36,259 bases of DNA from Clostridiales bacterium (lineage in GTDB: Bacteria > Bacillota > Clostridia > Christensenellales > UBA1750): NCBI GenBank assembly GCA_015056005.1, contig SVHB01000022.1, positions 1 through 36,259 on the forward strand, in the 5' to 3' direction. A model generated the notes under the pieces. That model was not told where the DNA came from and ran no database searches. It saw only the letters and a list, made by a program, of their open reading frames with translations. Below, piece after piece: positions 7,938-16,898 of the stretch. Positions within the stretch are counted from its first letter, which is position 1, and each line of letters opens with the position of its first letter. Made by a program: the position numbers and the translations under genes.

Positions 7938-8951
7938 ATGAAAAAAGGTATCACCATTGCGGGAAATATGATCGTAGATCATGTAAAGACCATTGATACT
8001 TACCCAAAACCCGGAATGCTGGTCAATATTGTTGACGTTCAAAGCGCCGTGGGCGGGTGCGCGCCAAACACGATAATCGATCTTGCCAAGATCGACGGTA
8101 GTTTGCCCCTTTGCGCCATAGGGAAGGTCGGAAACGACGATGCCGGAAGATTGGTTCTGGATAAGCTTGTTGAAAATGGAATAGACATATCCAAAGTAAG
8201 GATAACGGATGAATATTCCACAAGCTTTTCCGATGCGATGTGCGCTCTTGATACCGGCGAGCGGACCTTCTTTCATCACAGAGGCGCAAACGCCGTGTTT
8301 TCACCTGATGATATTGAAATCGATAGCCTTTCCTGCGATATCATGCATATCGGTTATATCCTTTTATTGGATTCGTTTGATAAAGACGATGAAGAGTACG
8401 GCACGGTTATGGCGAGGTTCCTCAAAAATGTGCAGGAAAAGGGCATAAGGACATCGATCGATGTTGTAAGCGGCGAAGGCGGGCTTTTCAGGCAGAAGGT
8501 GCTGCCCGCGCTCAAATACTGCGATTATGCGATAATGAACGAGATCGAAGGATGTGCGGTATCGGGCCTTGACGCAAGGGATAAGGATGGAAAGCTGATA
8601 ATTGAGAATATCAGGACAACGCTTGAGCTGTTTGTAAAAACGGGAGTAAAGCGCATGGCGGTGCTCCACAGCCCGGAGGCAGGCTTTTGTATGAACGATA
8701 GGATGGAGTTTTATATGGCTCCCTCGTTCAAGCTTTCAAAGGATTATATCAAGGGCAGCGTAGGCGCAGGCGATGCATTCTGTGCAGGCTGCCTGTATGG
8801 GTTATATAACGAATATGAACCCGAGAGGATGCTAAAACTTGCAGCGGCAGCGGCGGCAGCGAATCTATCCAGACCCGATTCGGTGAGCGGAATGGTAAAA
8901 AAAGAAGTCCTTGAAGATATGATAAGGAATTGGGAGGTAAACGAGCTTTGA
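7938..8951 (+). CDS. PfkB family carbohydrate kinase
   Basis: 337-residue sugar kinase of the PfkB/ribokinase family, transferring phosphate from ATP to a sugar in the cytoplasm. Visible motifs are the N-terminal GNMIVDHV start strand, the VGGCAPNTI substrate region (about 37-46), the signature GxVGxDxxG seen as GKVGNDDAG, and the anion-hole/catalytic GAGDAFCAG with Asp279 as the base. It is the first gene of an operon with an isomerase (TTGA overlap) and a GH38 alpha-mannosidase. That context suggests fructose, or another ketose made by the isomerase, as substrate. Specificity cannot be read from sequence alone. Confidence 0.92.
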   Translation: MKKGITIAGNMIVDHVKTIDTYPKPGMLVNIVDVQSAVGGCAPNTIIDLAKIDGSLPLCAIGKVGNDDAGRLVLDKLVENGIDISKVRITDEYSTSFSDAMCALDTGERTFFHHRGANAVFSPDDIEIDSLSCDIMHIGYILLLDSFDKDDEEYGTVMARFLKNVQEKGIRTSIDVVSGEGGLFRQKVLPALKYCDYAIMNEIEGCAVSGLDARDKDGKLIIENIRTTLELFVKTGVKRMAVLHSPEAGFCMNDRMEFYMAPSFKLSKDYIKGSVGAGDAFCAGCLYGLYNEYEPERMLKLAAAAAAANLSRPDSVSGMVKKEVLEDMIRNWEVNEL

Positions 8952-9487
8952 AAAGATCGGAAATGAAAAAATGCGCTCAAAGAGCCGTTGAAATGTTTGA
9001 AAAAGCCCATATTTTTTTGACCGATGAAGAAAAGGCAAACATCGAGGTCGCCGATTTCGGTCTGGGTAGGGTCGAAAACGTGGGTCTTGAGCTCATTACA
9101 TATGTAAACACCATGAGGGTCTGTGCAAAGGAAATGGTGCTTTTCCCTTATCAGACCTGCCCGGAGCATTGGCATGTAGGGGATGAAAACACTCCCGGCA
9201 AGGAGGAGACATTCAGATGCAGGTTCGGTGAGGTTTTTCTCTATGTGGACGGCGAGGGCAGCAAGGAGAATATAAAGGGCAGGCTTCCTCAAACCGATGT
9301 GACTGTATTTAAGGAGATCCATCTGCTTCCCGGTCAGCAGTATACATTGATGCCGGGGACAAAGCATTGGTTCCAGGGCGGCCCAGGTGGCGCTGTTGTA
9401 TCGGAATTCTCCACCCGCAGCACCGATGAGACCGATGTATTTACCGATAAAGAAATTGTTCGTATTCCCGTGATTGAAGAAGATTAG
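8948..9487 (+). CDS. D-lyxose/D-mannose ketol-isomerase family protein
   Basis: 179-residue cupin resembling D-lyxose isomerases, which also convert D-mannose to D-fructose. The metal site is visible as CPEHWH (two His), KEETF (Glu) about 15 residues later, and GTKHWFQGG (third His) near the C-terminus. I place the start at TTG 8948, whose TTGA overlaps the stop of the kinase gene; GGGAGG at 8932-8937 lies 10 nt upstream. An internal ATG at 8963 is a weaker alternative. Coupling to a sugar kinase and an alpha-mannosidase supports a mannose-to-fructose role. Confidence 0.88.
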   Translation: MKRSEMKKCAQRAVEMFEKAHIFLTDEEKANIEVADFGLGRVENVGLELITYVNTMRVCAKEMVLFPYQTCPEHWHVGDENTPGKEETFRCRFGEVFLYVDGEGSKENIKGRLPQTDVTVFKEIHLLPGQQYTLMPGTKHWFQGGPGGAVVSEFSTRSTDETDVFTDKEIVRIPVIEED

Positions 9488-9498
9488 GAGGAATTCTT

Positions 9499-12342
9499 AT
9501 GAACAAGGATTTTGCTTCAAGATATGCAGCACTTAAAACTAAGATCGGCGGAAACAGAGAAAAAGCGCAGTTTGAGTTCACCATGGGCCCGACTGCATTT
9601 GAAAAAAACGCTGTGACGCCCATGAACGATTGGAACAAAAGGATAATATCCGAGCTTCTGTTTGCGATCTCGCTCACCGACCGCCTTGGGGGAAAATACG
9701 ACGAGCAGGTCGAAAAAGCGCTGATACTGCTTGAAAATGCGATCAAGACCGATGGAGTGCTGACCAAAAGCGTTTGCATGGAAGCTGAAAACATCCTTTT
9801 GCCCATGTATGATGACGCAAAAGCATATAAGGTTATATATGCGTCCCATGCCCATATCGATATGAACTGGATGTGGGGCTGGCAGGAAACTGTTGCGGTC
9901 ACTCTTTCAACCTTCCGTACAATATTGAACCTTATGAAAGAATACCCGGGCTTTACCTTCTCTCAGTCTCAGGCTTCCGTTTATAAGATCGTGGAAGAAT
10001 ACGATCCCGATATGATGGAAGAGATAAAAGCAAGGATAGAGGAAGGCGTTTGGGAGGTTACCGCAAACGCTTGGGTCGAGACCGACAAGAACATGCCCGA
10101 TACCGAGTCTCTTATCAGGCATATAGCAAAAACCAGAGAGTATTTAAGGAATGTCTGGGGAATAAAGAAAGCAATAAAGGTCGATTTTTCTCCCGATACC
10201 TTCGGCCATTCAAGGTTTGTGCCCGAGATAAACAATTTCGGCAACGTGCCCTATTATTATCACTGCAGAGGTCTGCAGGATGAGCTTACCTTATACAGGT
10301 TCAAGGCTCCCTCGGGCAGGGAAGTACTTTCGTATAAGGAGCCCTACTGGTATAACAGCGGCGTAAATCCCGATAACGGTACCGGCGTTTTTGAAATGGA
10401 AAAAAGGTGCGCAGGGCTCAAAACTGCGCTCATCGTATACGGCGTAGGCAATCACGGCGGCGGACCCACCAGGCGCGATATCGAATCGATGCTTGAAATG
10501 AAAACGTGGCCCATATTCCCAACACTTAAATTCGGCACCATAGAGGAATTCTTCCTTGAAGCGGAATCTGTAAGATGTGATCTGCCCGTGATCGATCATG
10601 AGATGAACGCGATATTTACAGGCTGCTATACCACCCAGAGCAGGATCAAGCTTGCAAACAGAAGAGCAGAAGCGGGTCTTCTGGAATCCGAAAAGCTTTC
10701 CGCGCTTGCACATTTTACTCTCGGCAGCAAGTTTAATGCTGATAAGTATACAACTGCCTGGCAGAACACTCTGTTTACCCATTTCCATGATATACTCACA
10801 GGTTCCTGCGTGCAGGAAAGCCGCGAGTATGCAATGGGCAGCCTTGCCAAAGCCATCGCGCATGCTCAGACCGAAGAAGCAAAGGCCTTTGAAACTATTT
10901 CAAGGAATATCGATACCTCCATGTTTGAATCCGACTGCGATATAGGAAAGACTGTTTCCGAAGGCGCAGGCGTCGGTTTCGGTATTGCAAACTATGCCGG
11001 CGTTCCCAATCCCGACAGAGGCGCGGGCAAAATCAGGCTTTATACCGTGTTCAATCCTTCTCAGATCGACAGAAAAGAGCTCGTTGAGTTCACCGTTTGG
11101 GATTACAACGGCGATATAAACAGGCTTGCCGTGAAGGATCATGATGGCAATGATGTCGAATTCCAGCTCATAGACAAGGAAAAGCAGGGCTATTGGGATC
11201 ATCTGTATTTCAGAATGGCTGTGCTTGCCGATGTTCCAAAGCTCGGTCATGCAGTGTACAGCGTATACGAAAAGCCACTTGAGGAATATACAACTCATCT
11301 TCTGCATGCAGAGCGCGAAGAGCTTCCCAAGGAAAATTTCGTGCTTGAAAACGAGTACATTTACGCAAGGTTCGATACAGGCAGCGGTCAGCTCTATTCC
11401 CTTGTGGATAAAAAGAACGGCAATGAATTACTTTCGGCACCCGCAGGGCTCAACCTCATCCATACCGAAGACGGCGGCATGAGCGCATGGCGCATCGGCA
11501 GATATCTTAAGGTTTGTCCTATTGTCGATACGGTCAGAACCTCATATGATGAAGGTCCCGTAAGGCAGAGCGTTACCTTTGAGCAGAAGGTCATGCACTC
11601 TTCGGTCAAGCTTACCGTGTCCCTTGATAAGGGTGCGACCGCGCTCAAATACGATATCACGGTCGATTGGCATGAGACTTACGGCGGCCAGGAGTTTATT
11701 CCCGTGCTGACATACCGTCTGCCGCTGAAGGAAGAAGCAAAGGAGATCATCTGCGATGTTCCCGCAGGCGTCGCCGTGCGCCCCGCGCGTCAGATAGATG
11801 TTCCCGCGCTCACAGGTGCATATGCAAAGTCTGATTCTGTTACCGCAGCGCTTATAAGCGACTGCAAATACGGCTTCAGGCTCGCGGATAACGTGCTTAC
11901 CGCCACCCTTATAAACACCGCCGGTAATCCCGATCTCTATCCGGAGCGCGGAATACATGCGATCAAGCTGTTCGTGGCGCTGACATGCGGCAAGCCTTCC
12001 GCATACAAGACAAAAGCCAATGCACTCATAACTCCCATGAGCGCCGTTCCCACCGCAAGGCACGAGGGCAGGCTCTTGCCCAAAGCATCGCTTATGGATG
12101 TAAAGTGCGAAAGCAGTATCGTAACTGCGGTATTTGAAAATGACGGAGCCTTGAATGTCCGCTTGTACGAAGCAGAAGGCAAAGATGATAATGTAACCAT
12201 CACCGCACCTTTTGATGTAAAAACAGCAGCGCTTGTAGATCTTGACGGAAATAAGATCGAAGAAGCTTTAGCGGCAGGTAAAGAGGTCACATTTAAGGTC
12301 AAAGCTTACAGCGTCTTACAGATAAGGATCGAAAAACAGTAA
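9499..12342 (+). CDS. Alpha-mannosidase, GH38 family
   Basis: 947-residue retaining alpha-mannosidase with no signal peptide, so probably cytoplasmic and acting on imported manno-oligosaccharides or glycosides. The zinc site shows as HAHIDMNW (His119, Asp121) and later THFHDILTG (His428/His430). The catalytic nucleophile is Asp233 in SPDTFGH. The order is the N-terminal GH38 catalytic domain, the mid helical domain, and C-terminal beta domains to the end. Length is typical of bacterial GH38 enzymes of about 900-1000 residues. AGGAGGAA precedes the ATG, 12 nt after the isomerase gene. It is last in the operon and is followed by a terminator. No transporter is encoded nearby. Confidence 0.96.
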   Translation: MNKDFASRYAALKTKIGGNREKAQFEFTMGPTAFEKNAVTPMNDWNKRIISELLFAISLTDRLGGKYDEQVEKALILLENAIKTDGVLTKSVCMEAENILLPMYDDAKAYKVIYASHAHIDMNWMWGWQETVAVTLSTFRTILNLMKEYPGFTFSQSQASVYKIVEEYDPDMMEEIKARIEEGVWEVTANAWVETDKNMPDTESLIRHIAKTREYLRNVWGIKKAIKVDFSPDTFGHSRFVPEINNFGNVPYYYHCRGLQDELTLYRFKAPSGREVLSYKEPYWYNSGVNPDNGTGVFEMEKRCAGLKTALIVYGVGNHGGGPTRRDIESMLEMKTWPIFPTLKFGTIEEFFLEAESVRCDLPVIDHEMNAIFTGCYTTQSRIKLANRRAEAGLLESEKLSALAHFTLGSKFNADKYTTAWQNTLFTHFHDILTGSCVQESREYAMGSLAKAIAHAQTEEAKAFETISRNIDTSMFESDCDIGKTVSEGAGVGFGIANYAGVPNPDRGAGKIRLYTVFNPSQIDRKELVEFTVWDYNGDINRLAVKDHDGNDVEFQLIDKEKQGYWDHLYFRMAVLADVPKLGHAVYSVYEKPLEEYTTHLLHAEREELPKENFVLENEYIYARFDTGSGQLYSLVDKKNGNELLSAPAGLNLIHTEDGGMSAWRIGRYLKVCPIVDTVRTSYDEGPVRQSVTFEQKVMHSSVKLTVSLDKGATALKYDITVDWHETYGGQEFIPVLTYRLPLKEEAKEIICDVPAGVAVRPARQIDVPALTGAYAKSDSVTAALISDCKYGFRLADNVLTATLINTAGNPDLYPERGIHAIKLFVALTCGKPSAYKTKANALITPMSAVPTARHEGRLLPKASLMDVKCESSIVTAVFENDGALNVRLYEAEGKDDNVTITAPFDVKTAALVDLDGNKIEEALAAGKEVTFKVKAYSVLQIRIEKQ

Positions 12343-12353
12343 ATGCAAACTAT

Positions 12354-12381
12354 TGAGCACGGCAAAGACTGTGCTCTTTTT
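12354..12381 (+). terminator. Intrinsic terminator of mannosidase operon
   Basis: GAGCAC (12355-12360) pairs with GTGCTC (12371-12376) across a 10-nt loop, and a T-rich run follows. Confidence 0.75.
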
Positions 12382-12387
12382 ATTGGG

Positions 12388-12416
12388 TTGAAAAAGGGGA
12401 AGTTTTCGTATATAAT
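12388..12416 (+). promoter_or_regulatory. Promoter of prfB operon
   Basis: TTGAAA (12388-12393) and a consensus TATAAT (12411-12416) are 17 nt apart. They lie 39 nt before the proposed prfB start. Confidence 0.8.
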
Positions 12417-12454
12417 ATACTATTGACTTAATATGTGAAAGCGAAGTGAGAATT

Positions 12455-13556
12455 TTGATAATAGAGCTTGAAAAATGCAAAGAAGCGCTGGTAACGCTCA
12501 GCCAGCTTATCAAAAGTGCAGGTGAATCTCTTTGACATCGCCAGGCTTAACAACGAAAAAGAGGAATTGGATGCAGCCTTAAATGCACCCGATGCCTGGA
12601 GCGATGTTGATAAGGCGAATAAGCTGAATGCAAAGCTTACCGCGATAAACAAAAAGCTTGACGGCTACGCAGCTATGGAGGATGCTTTATCCGATATAGA
12701 GACCCTTATAGAAATGGCCGACGAGGAAGATGATGAATCCCTCGTACCCGAGATCCAGTTGGAGCTTAATTCCCTTTCGGAAAAAGCGGAAAAGCTTCAG
12801 ATAGAGACCCTTTTGAACGGCGAATACGATTCCTGCAACACCGTTCTTTCTCTCCATGCGGGCGCGGGCGGAACGGAAGCGCAGGACTGGACTTCCATGC
12901 TCTTTAGGATGTACACAAGGTACTGCGAGCGTCAGGGCTATACCTGCAATGTGCTCGATATGATAGACGGCGACGAAGCGGGCATTAAATCCGTTACTTT
13001 TGAAGTTACGGGCGATAATGCTTACGGCTATCTTAAAGCAGAGCGCGGCGTGCATCGCCTTGTTCGTATATCTCCCTTTGATTCTGCTGCAAGAAGGCAT
13101 ACTTCATTTGCATCCCTTGAAGTAGCTCCCGTTATCGAAGACGACGGTGCGGTCGAGATCAACATGGAAGAAGTCCGCGTTGACACTTACCGTGCAAGCG
13201 GCGCAGGCGGTCAGCACATCAACCGTACCGACTCAGCAGTTCGTATGACTCATATCCCGACCGGTATCGTTGTTTCCTGCCAGAACCAGCGCAGTCAGGT
13301 TCAGAACAGAGAAAAGTGCATGATGATGCTCAGAGCAAGGCTCATAGAGCTTGCAGAGCGCGAAAAGCAGCAGAAGATGAGCGAGATCAAGGGCGAGATC
13401 AAAAAGATCGAATGGGGCAGCCAGATCAGGAGCTATGTTTTCCATCCCTATTCAATGGTCAAGGATCACCGCACCGGGTATGAGACCGGTAATATCACCA
13501 ATGTTATGGACGGCAGCATTGACGGCTTTATAACCGCCTTCCTGCAGAAGAGCTGA
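12455..13556 (+). CDS. prfB: Peptide chain release factor 2, +1 programmed frameshift
   Basis: RF2 releases nascent chains at UGA and UAA stop codons. The gene is read in two frames: codons from 12455 to CTT 12530-12532, then a +1 shift over the in-frame TGA (12533-12535), resuming at GAC 12534. The shift site CTTTGAC is preceded by an internal Shine-Dalgarno-like AGGTG (12520-12524). The joined protein is about 366 residues, the usual RF2 length. It contains the SPF stop-recognition tripeptide and the GGQ catalytic motif (near residue 251, in SGAGGQHINRTDS). The start is uncertain: TTG 12455 gives MIIELEKCKEAL, like other RF2 N-termini, and GTG 12446 is the alternative. It is first in an operon with DUF1461, tsaD and an E2-like gene. 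Confidence 0.95.
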
Positions 13557-13566
13557 GGAGAAAACT

Positions 13567-14745
13567 ATGTCTGATATGAGCAGAAAGCCGCAGGCAAGAG
13601 CTGTCGGTGCGCTTATATTATCCGTTATAGCGGCTTTCCCGCTGTTCCTTGGGCTTCTTTTGGGCAGCGTATATTTCTATACCGTAAATAAGCCTTTTTA
13701 TCTGTACGAATACGAAAAATACGATAACGCAAGCGTTATCGGAGTATCCGACGAAACCCTGGATGAGATAACGGATGTTCTGATAGATTATATCAAAGGC
13801 ACAAGAGATAATATGGACATAAAAGCCGAGCGAAACGGCGAATATCAGGAGATCTACAGCCAGAGGGCAAAGGATCATATGGTCGACGTGCTTTTCCTGT
13901 TTGATCTTTTGCGGATAGCGCTTAAAGCATGCGTGATAGTGTTTCTGCTTTTGCTGGCGGGTGTGATAGTGCTCTGTGCAAATAAGAGCCATACATATGC
14001 ATCGGCAAAAATGCTTATGCTCTCTTTGATAGGTCTGGTAGTGCTGTTTCTGGCGCTTGCGCTTGTTGTAGCTTCCAACTTCAATGCGGCATTTATCAAA
14101 TTCCACCATATTTTCTTTACCAACGATCTCTGGCTTTTGCCGGGCGACGACGTGCTGGTAAACATGGTGCCAACAGGCTTCTTTATGGATATTTGCCTTG
14201 CAATCGCTTTGACCTTTGCGGGCGCGCTTGGTTTATGTATTGTTATTTGCCTTGTTGTGATGAACAGGACTAAGCGGTATTTGAACAAATCTAAGCACAG
14301 AACGACCGCTGAAGAGATATTTGACAACATGGGCATCCATGACGAAAGCATGGTGCCGGAAAATGTCAGAGAGCTTTATACAGATACCAGAGTGCTTCAG
14401 ATGGCTATTGAGGAACAAAAGCAGATCGATGCTCAGATAAACGAGCCCAGCACTCAGGATTTTGACGAGATGGAACCAAAGTCCATCCAGCCTCCCGAAG
14501 AGGATATTTCCATAAGGTTAAATGAACAGGATATGGAGGAGGAAACCGTACAGATTCCTGAAAATGTATCCGAGCCTGAGCACGGTTTGACAAAAACGGA
14601 TGTATCCGAAAGCGGAGAAAATACGGTTCTTCTTAGGGACGATCAAACCGTTATTCTGGAGGAAGCCAAAGAAAAAGAAGAGGAGACAGACTATTCTGAA
14701 TCGGAAGAAAACAAGCTTAGAGAAAGGCTGAGGCGGTTCAAATGA
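13567..14745 (+). CDS. DUF1461 (TIGR01906) integral membrane protein with acidic tail
   Basis: 392-residue membrane protein. It has an N-terminal membrane segment (about 15-38), an extracytoplasmic region ending in KDHMVDV, three further membrane segments (about 115-135, 145-170, 205-235), and the family motif HHIFFTNDLWLLPGDD between the last two. These mark the TIGR01906/DUF1461 family of unknown function. Beyond residue 240 it carries an extra hydrophilic tail of about 150 residues rich in Glu, Asp and Gln, predicted disordered, that is absent from the core family. GAGGAG precedes the ATG, 10 nt after prfB. Its stop overlaps the tsaD start (ATGA). Confidence 0.85.
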   Translation: MSDMSRKPQARAVGALILSVIAAFPLFLGLLLGSVYFYTVNKPFYLYEYEKYDNASVIGVSDETLDEITDVLIDYIKGTRDNMDIKAERNGEYQEIYSQRAKDHMVDVLFLFDLLRIALKACVIVFLLLLAGVIVLCANKSHTYASAKMLMLSLIGLVVLFLALALVVASNFNAAFIKFHHIFFTNDLWLLPGDDVLVNMVPTGFFMDICLAIALTFAGALGLCIVICLVVMNRTKRYLNKSKHRTTAEEIFDNMGIHDESMVPENVRELYTDTRVLQMAIEEQKQIDAQINEPSTQDFDEMEPKSIQPPEEDISIRLNEQDMEEETVQIPENVSEPEHGLTKTDVSESGENTVLLRDDQTVILEEAKEKEEETDYSESEENKLRERLRRFK

Positions 14746-15809
14746 GCTCGTACTATGCTAATGCACAAAAAAAGGCGAAGATACTCAAAGAGCGCGGCGA
14801 GGCTCTTTTCCTTGCAATAGAAACCTCCTGCGACGAGACCGCGGCTGCGGTAATGCGCGGGTTTAAGCCTCTTTCAAGCGCTGTACACACCCAGATCGAT
14901 ATCCACAAAAAGTACGGCGGAGTGGTGCCGGAGATCGCTTCAAGGAACCATGTGCAGATGATCGATATAGTGGTAAAGGACGCGCTTGATAAAGCAAACG
15001 TAACCTTAAACGACATCGAAGCCATCGCGGTCACATACGGTCCCGGGCTGGTGGGAGCGCTGCTTTGCGGAGTGAGCTATGCTAAGGCGCTTGCTTATGC
15101 GCTGGATATCCCGCTTTTTGCTATAAACCACATCGAAGGGCATATCTGTGCAAACTATGTTGAGCATGAGTGGCTAAAACCTCCGTTCATGTGCCTTGTG
15201 GTATCGGGCGGTCACAGTCATATAGTGAATATTTCCGAGCACGGCGTTTATCGCCTGATCGGAAAAACAAGGGATGACGCCGCAGGCGAAGCCTTTGATA
15301 AAGCAGCAAGGGTGCTGGGGCTTCCTTATCCCGGCGGTCCCGAGGTCGATAAGCTTTCAAAAGGCGGCGATCCCGAGAAATTCCCGCTCCCCATGCCAAG
15401 GGTAGAAGGCTATGGCTACAGCTTCTCCGGGCTTAAAACAGCAATGCTGCAGACCGCGCAGCGCCTTGAAAAGACGGGCGGCTATGAAAAAAAAGACGCT
15501 GCCGCATCCTTCCAGAACTGCGTGACCAAGCAGCTTACGGGAAAGGCTATACAGGCTGCGTTGGATTTTGGCGCTTCCACCCTTGCGGTAGCAGGCGGTG
15601 TTGCCGCAAACAGCGCTTTAAGGAACAGCCTTGAAAAGGAATGCGAAAAGCACGGTATCAAATTCTGTGCCCCGTCGCTCAAATACTGCACCGATAACGC
15701 TGTAATGATAGGCGCAGCTGCAAATATAGCTCTTCAAAACCAGCTGCCCGCCGATCTTTCGCTAAACGCTGAGCCTTCGCTCAGGCTCAACATGATAGAA
15801 CATATATAA
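14742..15809 (+). CDS. tsaD: tRNA N6-adenosine threonylcarbamoyltransferase TsaD
   Basis: Transfers threonylcarbamoyl to A37 of ANN-decoding tRNAs, together with TsaB and TsaE. The 355 residues show the ASKHA-fold start LAIETSCDETAAAV (about 26-39), YGGVVPEIASRNH, and the metal-binding NHIEGHI (His130, His134). A short N-terminal extension of about 25 residues precedes the usual start and is basic. An ATGA overlap with the DUF1461 gene implies translational coupling. tsaB and tsaE are not in this window. Confidence 0.97.
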   Translation: MSSYYANAQKKAKILKERGEALFLAIETSCDETAAAVMRGFKPLSSAVHTQIDIHKKYGGVVPEIASRNHVQMIDIVVKDALDKANVTLNDIEAIAVTYGPGLVGALLCGVSYAKALAYALDIPLFAINHIEGHICANYVEHEWLKPPFMCLVVSGGHSHIVNISEHGVYRLIGKTRDDAAGEAFDKAARVLGLPYPGGPEVDKLSKGGDPEKFPLPMPRVEGYGYSFSGLKTAMLQTAQRLEKTGGYEKKDAAASFQNCVTKQLTGKAIQAALDFGASTLAVAGGVAANSALRNSLEKECEKHGIKFCAPSLKYCTDNAVMIGAAANIALQNQLPADLSLNAEPSLRLNMIEHI

Positions 15810-15830
15810 AAAGATAAAGGAGCTGTCCGT

Positions 15831-16718
15831 ATGGATGCCAGCAAAAAAAGAAAACGCCGTTTCGGTGACAGAAATGACGGAAGACGTATTCGTACAAAGA
15901 CCCCGATAGAATATGTTCAGTCCTATATAATGCCCGACAGGATCGGCGCATCCAACTATATCAGAGACAGTATCGATGTTGAGAATATCGACAAGTATAT
16001 CCAGCAGAAGAGAAGGGAAGGGCTCAAAGGCTTCGGCTTCATGCATGTCTTTGTTGCAAGCTATATAAGGGTCATCTCCCAGCGACCGGGCATAAACCGC
16101 TTCATTGCAGGTCAGCGCACCTATACAAGGGATGAGGTCATAGTGAATATGATCGTCAAAAAGGATATGGCTCTTGATGCTCCCGAAACCGCGCTCAAGC
16201 TCACCTTCAAGCCCGATGCTACCGCTTATGATGTATATGAGCAAATGACTCAGAAAATAAACGAGATCAAGAAATCCGAAGGGGAAAGCAGCTTTGACGG
16301 TCTTGCAAAGATCCTCAACTACATCCCGGGCATACTGCTGAAATTTGCGGTATGGCTGCTCAAGCTTATGGATTACTTCGGTCTTCTTCCCAAGTTCCTG
16401 ATCGATCTGAGCCCCTTCCACGGTTCACTGTTTATCACCAGCATGGCGTCCCTTGGTATACCTCCGATATATCATCATCTTTATGATTTCGGTACTTTGC
16501 CGGTGTTCTGCGCTTTCGGCGCCAAGAATACCAAGCGCGAAATTCAAAAAGACGGAAGCATAAAGGAAACAAAATATATCGATTATACCGTGGTCAGCGA
16601 CGAAAGAATATGCGACGGCTTCTATTATGCCTCTGCGCTAAAGCTTATGAAGGTTTATATGAAGCGCCCGCAGGTCCTTGATAAACCACCAGAAACTGTG
16701 GTCGAGGATATTGAGTAA
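15831..16718 (+). CDS. 2-oxoacid dehydrogenase E2 acyltransferase-like protein
   Basis: 295-residue protein with the chloramphenicol acetyltransferase/E2 catalytic fold but no lipoyl or peripheral-subunit-binding domain. The catalytic HxxxDG of E2 enzymes aligns with ERICDG: Asp262 and Gly263 are kept but His is replaced by Glu258. The N-terminal 20 residues are very basic. Hydrophobic stretch ILLKFAVWLLKLMDYFGLL (about 168-186) may contact the membrane or be a core helix. No E1 or E3 gene is nearby, so it is unlikely to be part of a dehydrogenase complex; function is unknown. AAAGGAG precedes the ATG, and a strong terminator follows. Confidence 0.8.
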   Translation: MDASKKRKRRFGDRNDGRRIRTKTPIEYVQSYIMPDRIGASNYIRDSIDVENIDKYIQQKRREGLKGFGFMHVFVASYIRVISQRPGINRFIAGQRTYTRDEVIVNMIVKKDMALDAPETALKLTFKPDATAYDVYEQMTQKINEIKKSEGESSFDGLAKILNYIPGILLKFAVWLLKLMDYFGLLPKFLIDLSPFHGSLFITSMASLGIPPIYHHLYDFGTLPVFCAFGAKNTKREIQKDGSIKETKYIDYTVVSDERICDGFYYASALKLMKVYMKRPQVLDKPPETVVEDIE

Positions 16719-16750
16719 TACTATATAATGTATTTTCACAAAAATGATGA

Positions 16751-16782
16751 AAACGCAGGAGAAAAAGCTCCTGCGTTTTTTT
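16751..16782 (+). terminator. Intrinsic terminator of prfB operon
   Basis: An 11-bp perfect stem AAACGCAGGAG (16751-16761) with its complement (16768-16778) is followed by a run of T. Confidence 0.92.
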
Positions 16783-16842
16783 GTATTTTTGTAAATGTAT
16801 TTGCAACAAATTTGCTTGTTTTTTCGTTTATTGTGTAAAATA

Positions 16843-16871
16843 TTGACATTTTTTATGTTATTTGGTAAAAT
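16843..16871 (+). promoter_or_regulatory. Promoter of NlpC/P60 gene
   Basis: TTGACA (16843-16848) and TAAAAT (16866-16871) are 17 nt apart, 27 nt before the start codon. Confidence 0.85.
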
Positions 16872-16898
16872 TTAAGCTACAGATCGGGAGTGATTTTT

